This document shows, piece by piece, positions 5,910 to 6,023 of a stretch of DNA of 6,023 bases (position 1 is the stretch's first letter; every line of letters begins with the position of its first letter). Made by a program: the position numbers and the translations under genes. The notes under the pieces were generated by a model that saw only the letters and a list, made by a program, of their open reading frames with translations, had not been told where the DNA came from and searched no databases. The DNA comes from Chloroflexota bacterium (GTDB lineage Bacteria; Chloroflexota; UBA6077), in NCBI GenBank assembly GCA_021845945.1, contig JAJZRD010000232.1, forward strand, positions 1-6,023. The letters run 5' to 3'.

Positions 5910-5952
5910 GAGGGGCACCGGAAACGGCCGTCGTGGCCGCATCGGTGCCCTC
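5910..5952. terminator. Bipartite hairpin between convergent genes
   Basis: The outer stem pairs GAGGGGCACCG (5910-5920) with CGGTGCCCTC (5943-5952), ten pairs with one bulged G. The inner stem pairs CGGCC (5925-5929) with GGCCG (5935-5939) around a GTCGT loop. It begins 10 bases past the stop of the right-edge minus-strand gene, the expected position for its terminator, and lies 108 bases past the plus-strand gene's stop. T-tracts are weak on both sides. Bases 5802-5909 hold nothing else I can support. Confidence 0.55.
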
Positions 5953-5962
5953 TATCTGGTCT

Positions 5963-6023
5963 CTAGTGAGCTCCGGCCAGGATGACCTGGTCCCCATTGC
6001 TGAGTATGGAGGTCCGAACCACC
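5963..6023 (-). CDS. C-terminal tail of an unidentified minus-strand gene
   Basis: Nineteen codons followed by TAG (5965-5963) enter from the right edge, reading VVRTSILSNGDQVILAGAH. The alternating hydrophobic and turn pattern looks like the last beta strands of a globular protein. The strong hairpin starting 10 bases past the stop, and convergence with the preceding plus-strand gene, support a real gene end. Too little is visible to name a family, and an open frame this short could be chance. Confidence 0.45.
   Translation of the reverse strand, partial: VVRTSILSNGDQVILAGAH

Noticed and set aside
4962..5942. 326-residue minus-strand open frame across the RNase end and the SAM-type gene
   Set aside because: It overlaps two well-supported plus-strand genes and the terminator hairpin, and shows no recognisable motif or ribosome site.

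Overview
This is a GC-rich (low-to-mid 60s percent by eye) bacterial chromosomal window with compact genes. It has Shine-Dalgarno-led starts and one start that looks leaderless. There is no phage, insertion sequence, CRISPR array, tRNA or rRNA. The gene content, codon use and leaderless start would suit Chloroflexota or a similar high-GC, often thermophilic, lineage, but no marker gene is present, so this placement is a weak inference.

Layout: bases 1-3297 carry a minus-strand pair read right to left. The first gene encodes a xylose-isomerase-like TIM-barrel protein (2362-3297). It is followed 44 bases downstream by a long, divergent transketolase (2317 down to the left edge, missing only its extreme C-terminus). 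Bases 3298-3705 are a non-coding divergent intergenic region. It holds a TCAGC heptad repeat with a degenerate inverted partner, GC-rich hairpins, and two back-to-back promoter candidates with overlapping -35 hexamers. The plus strand then carries a beta-CASP metallo-beta-lactamase RNase (3706-5115) and a short spermidine-synthase-like Rossmann protein (5169-5801). The two are separated by a hairpin on the RNase stop codon and an apparent leaderless promoter. At the right edge the last 19 codons of an unidentified minus-strand gene (5963-6023) run convergently, with a bipartite hairpin between.

How the genes may work together: the minus-strand pair looks like a small sugar-phosphate operon. 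The TIM-barrel enzyme would isomerise or epimerise a sugar, and the transketolase would move two-carbon units between sugar phosphates. The substrate cannot be read from sequence. The plus-strand pair combines an RNA-processing or RNA-decay nuclease with a SAM-type Rossmann protein that lacks the aminopropyltransferase catalytic Asp, and shows no clear pathway link. The most unusual points are the altered thiamine-diphosphate motif (GEG for GDG, Pro for a conserved Glu) in an otherwise complete transketolase, the repeated TGCTAC(A/T)AT promoter element, the leaderless start, and the heptad repeat element. I see no clear case for a wholly new multi-gene system here.
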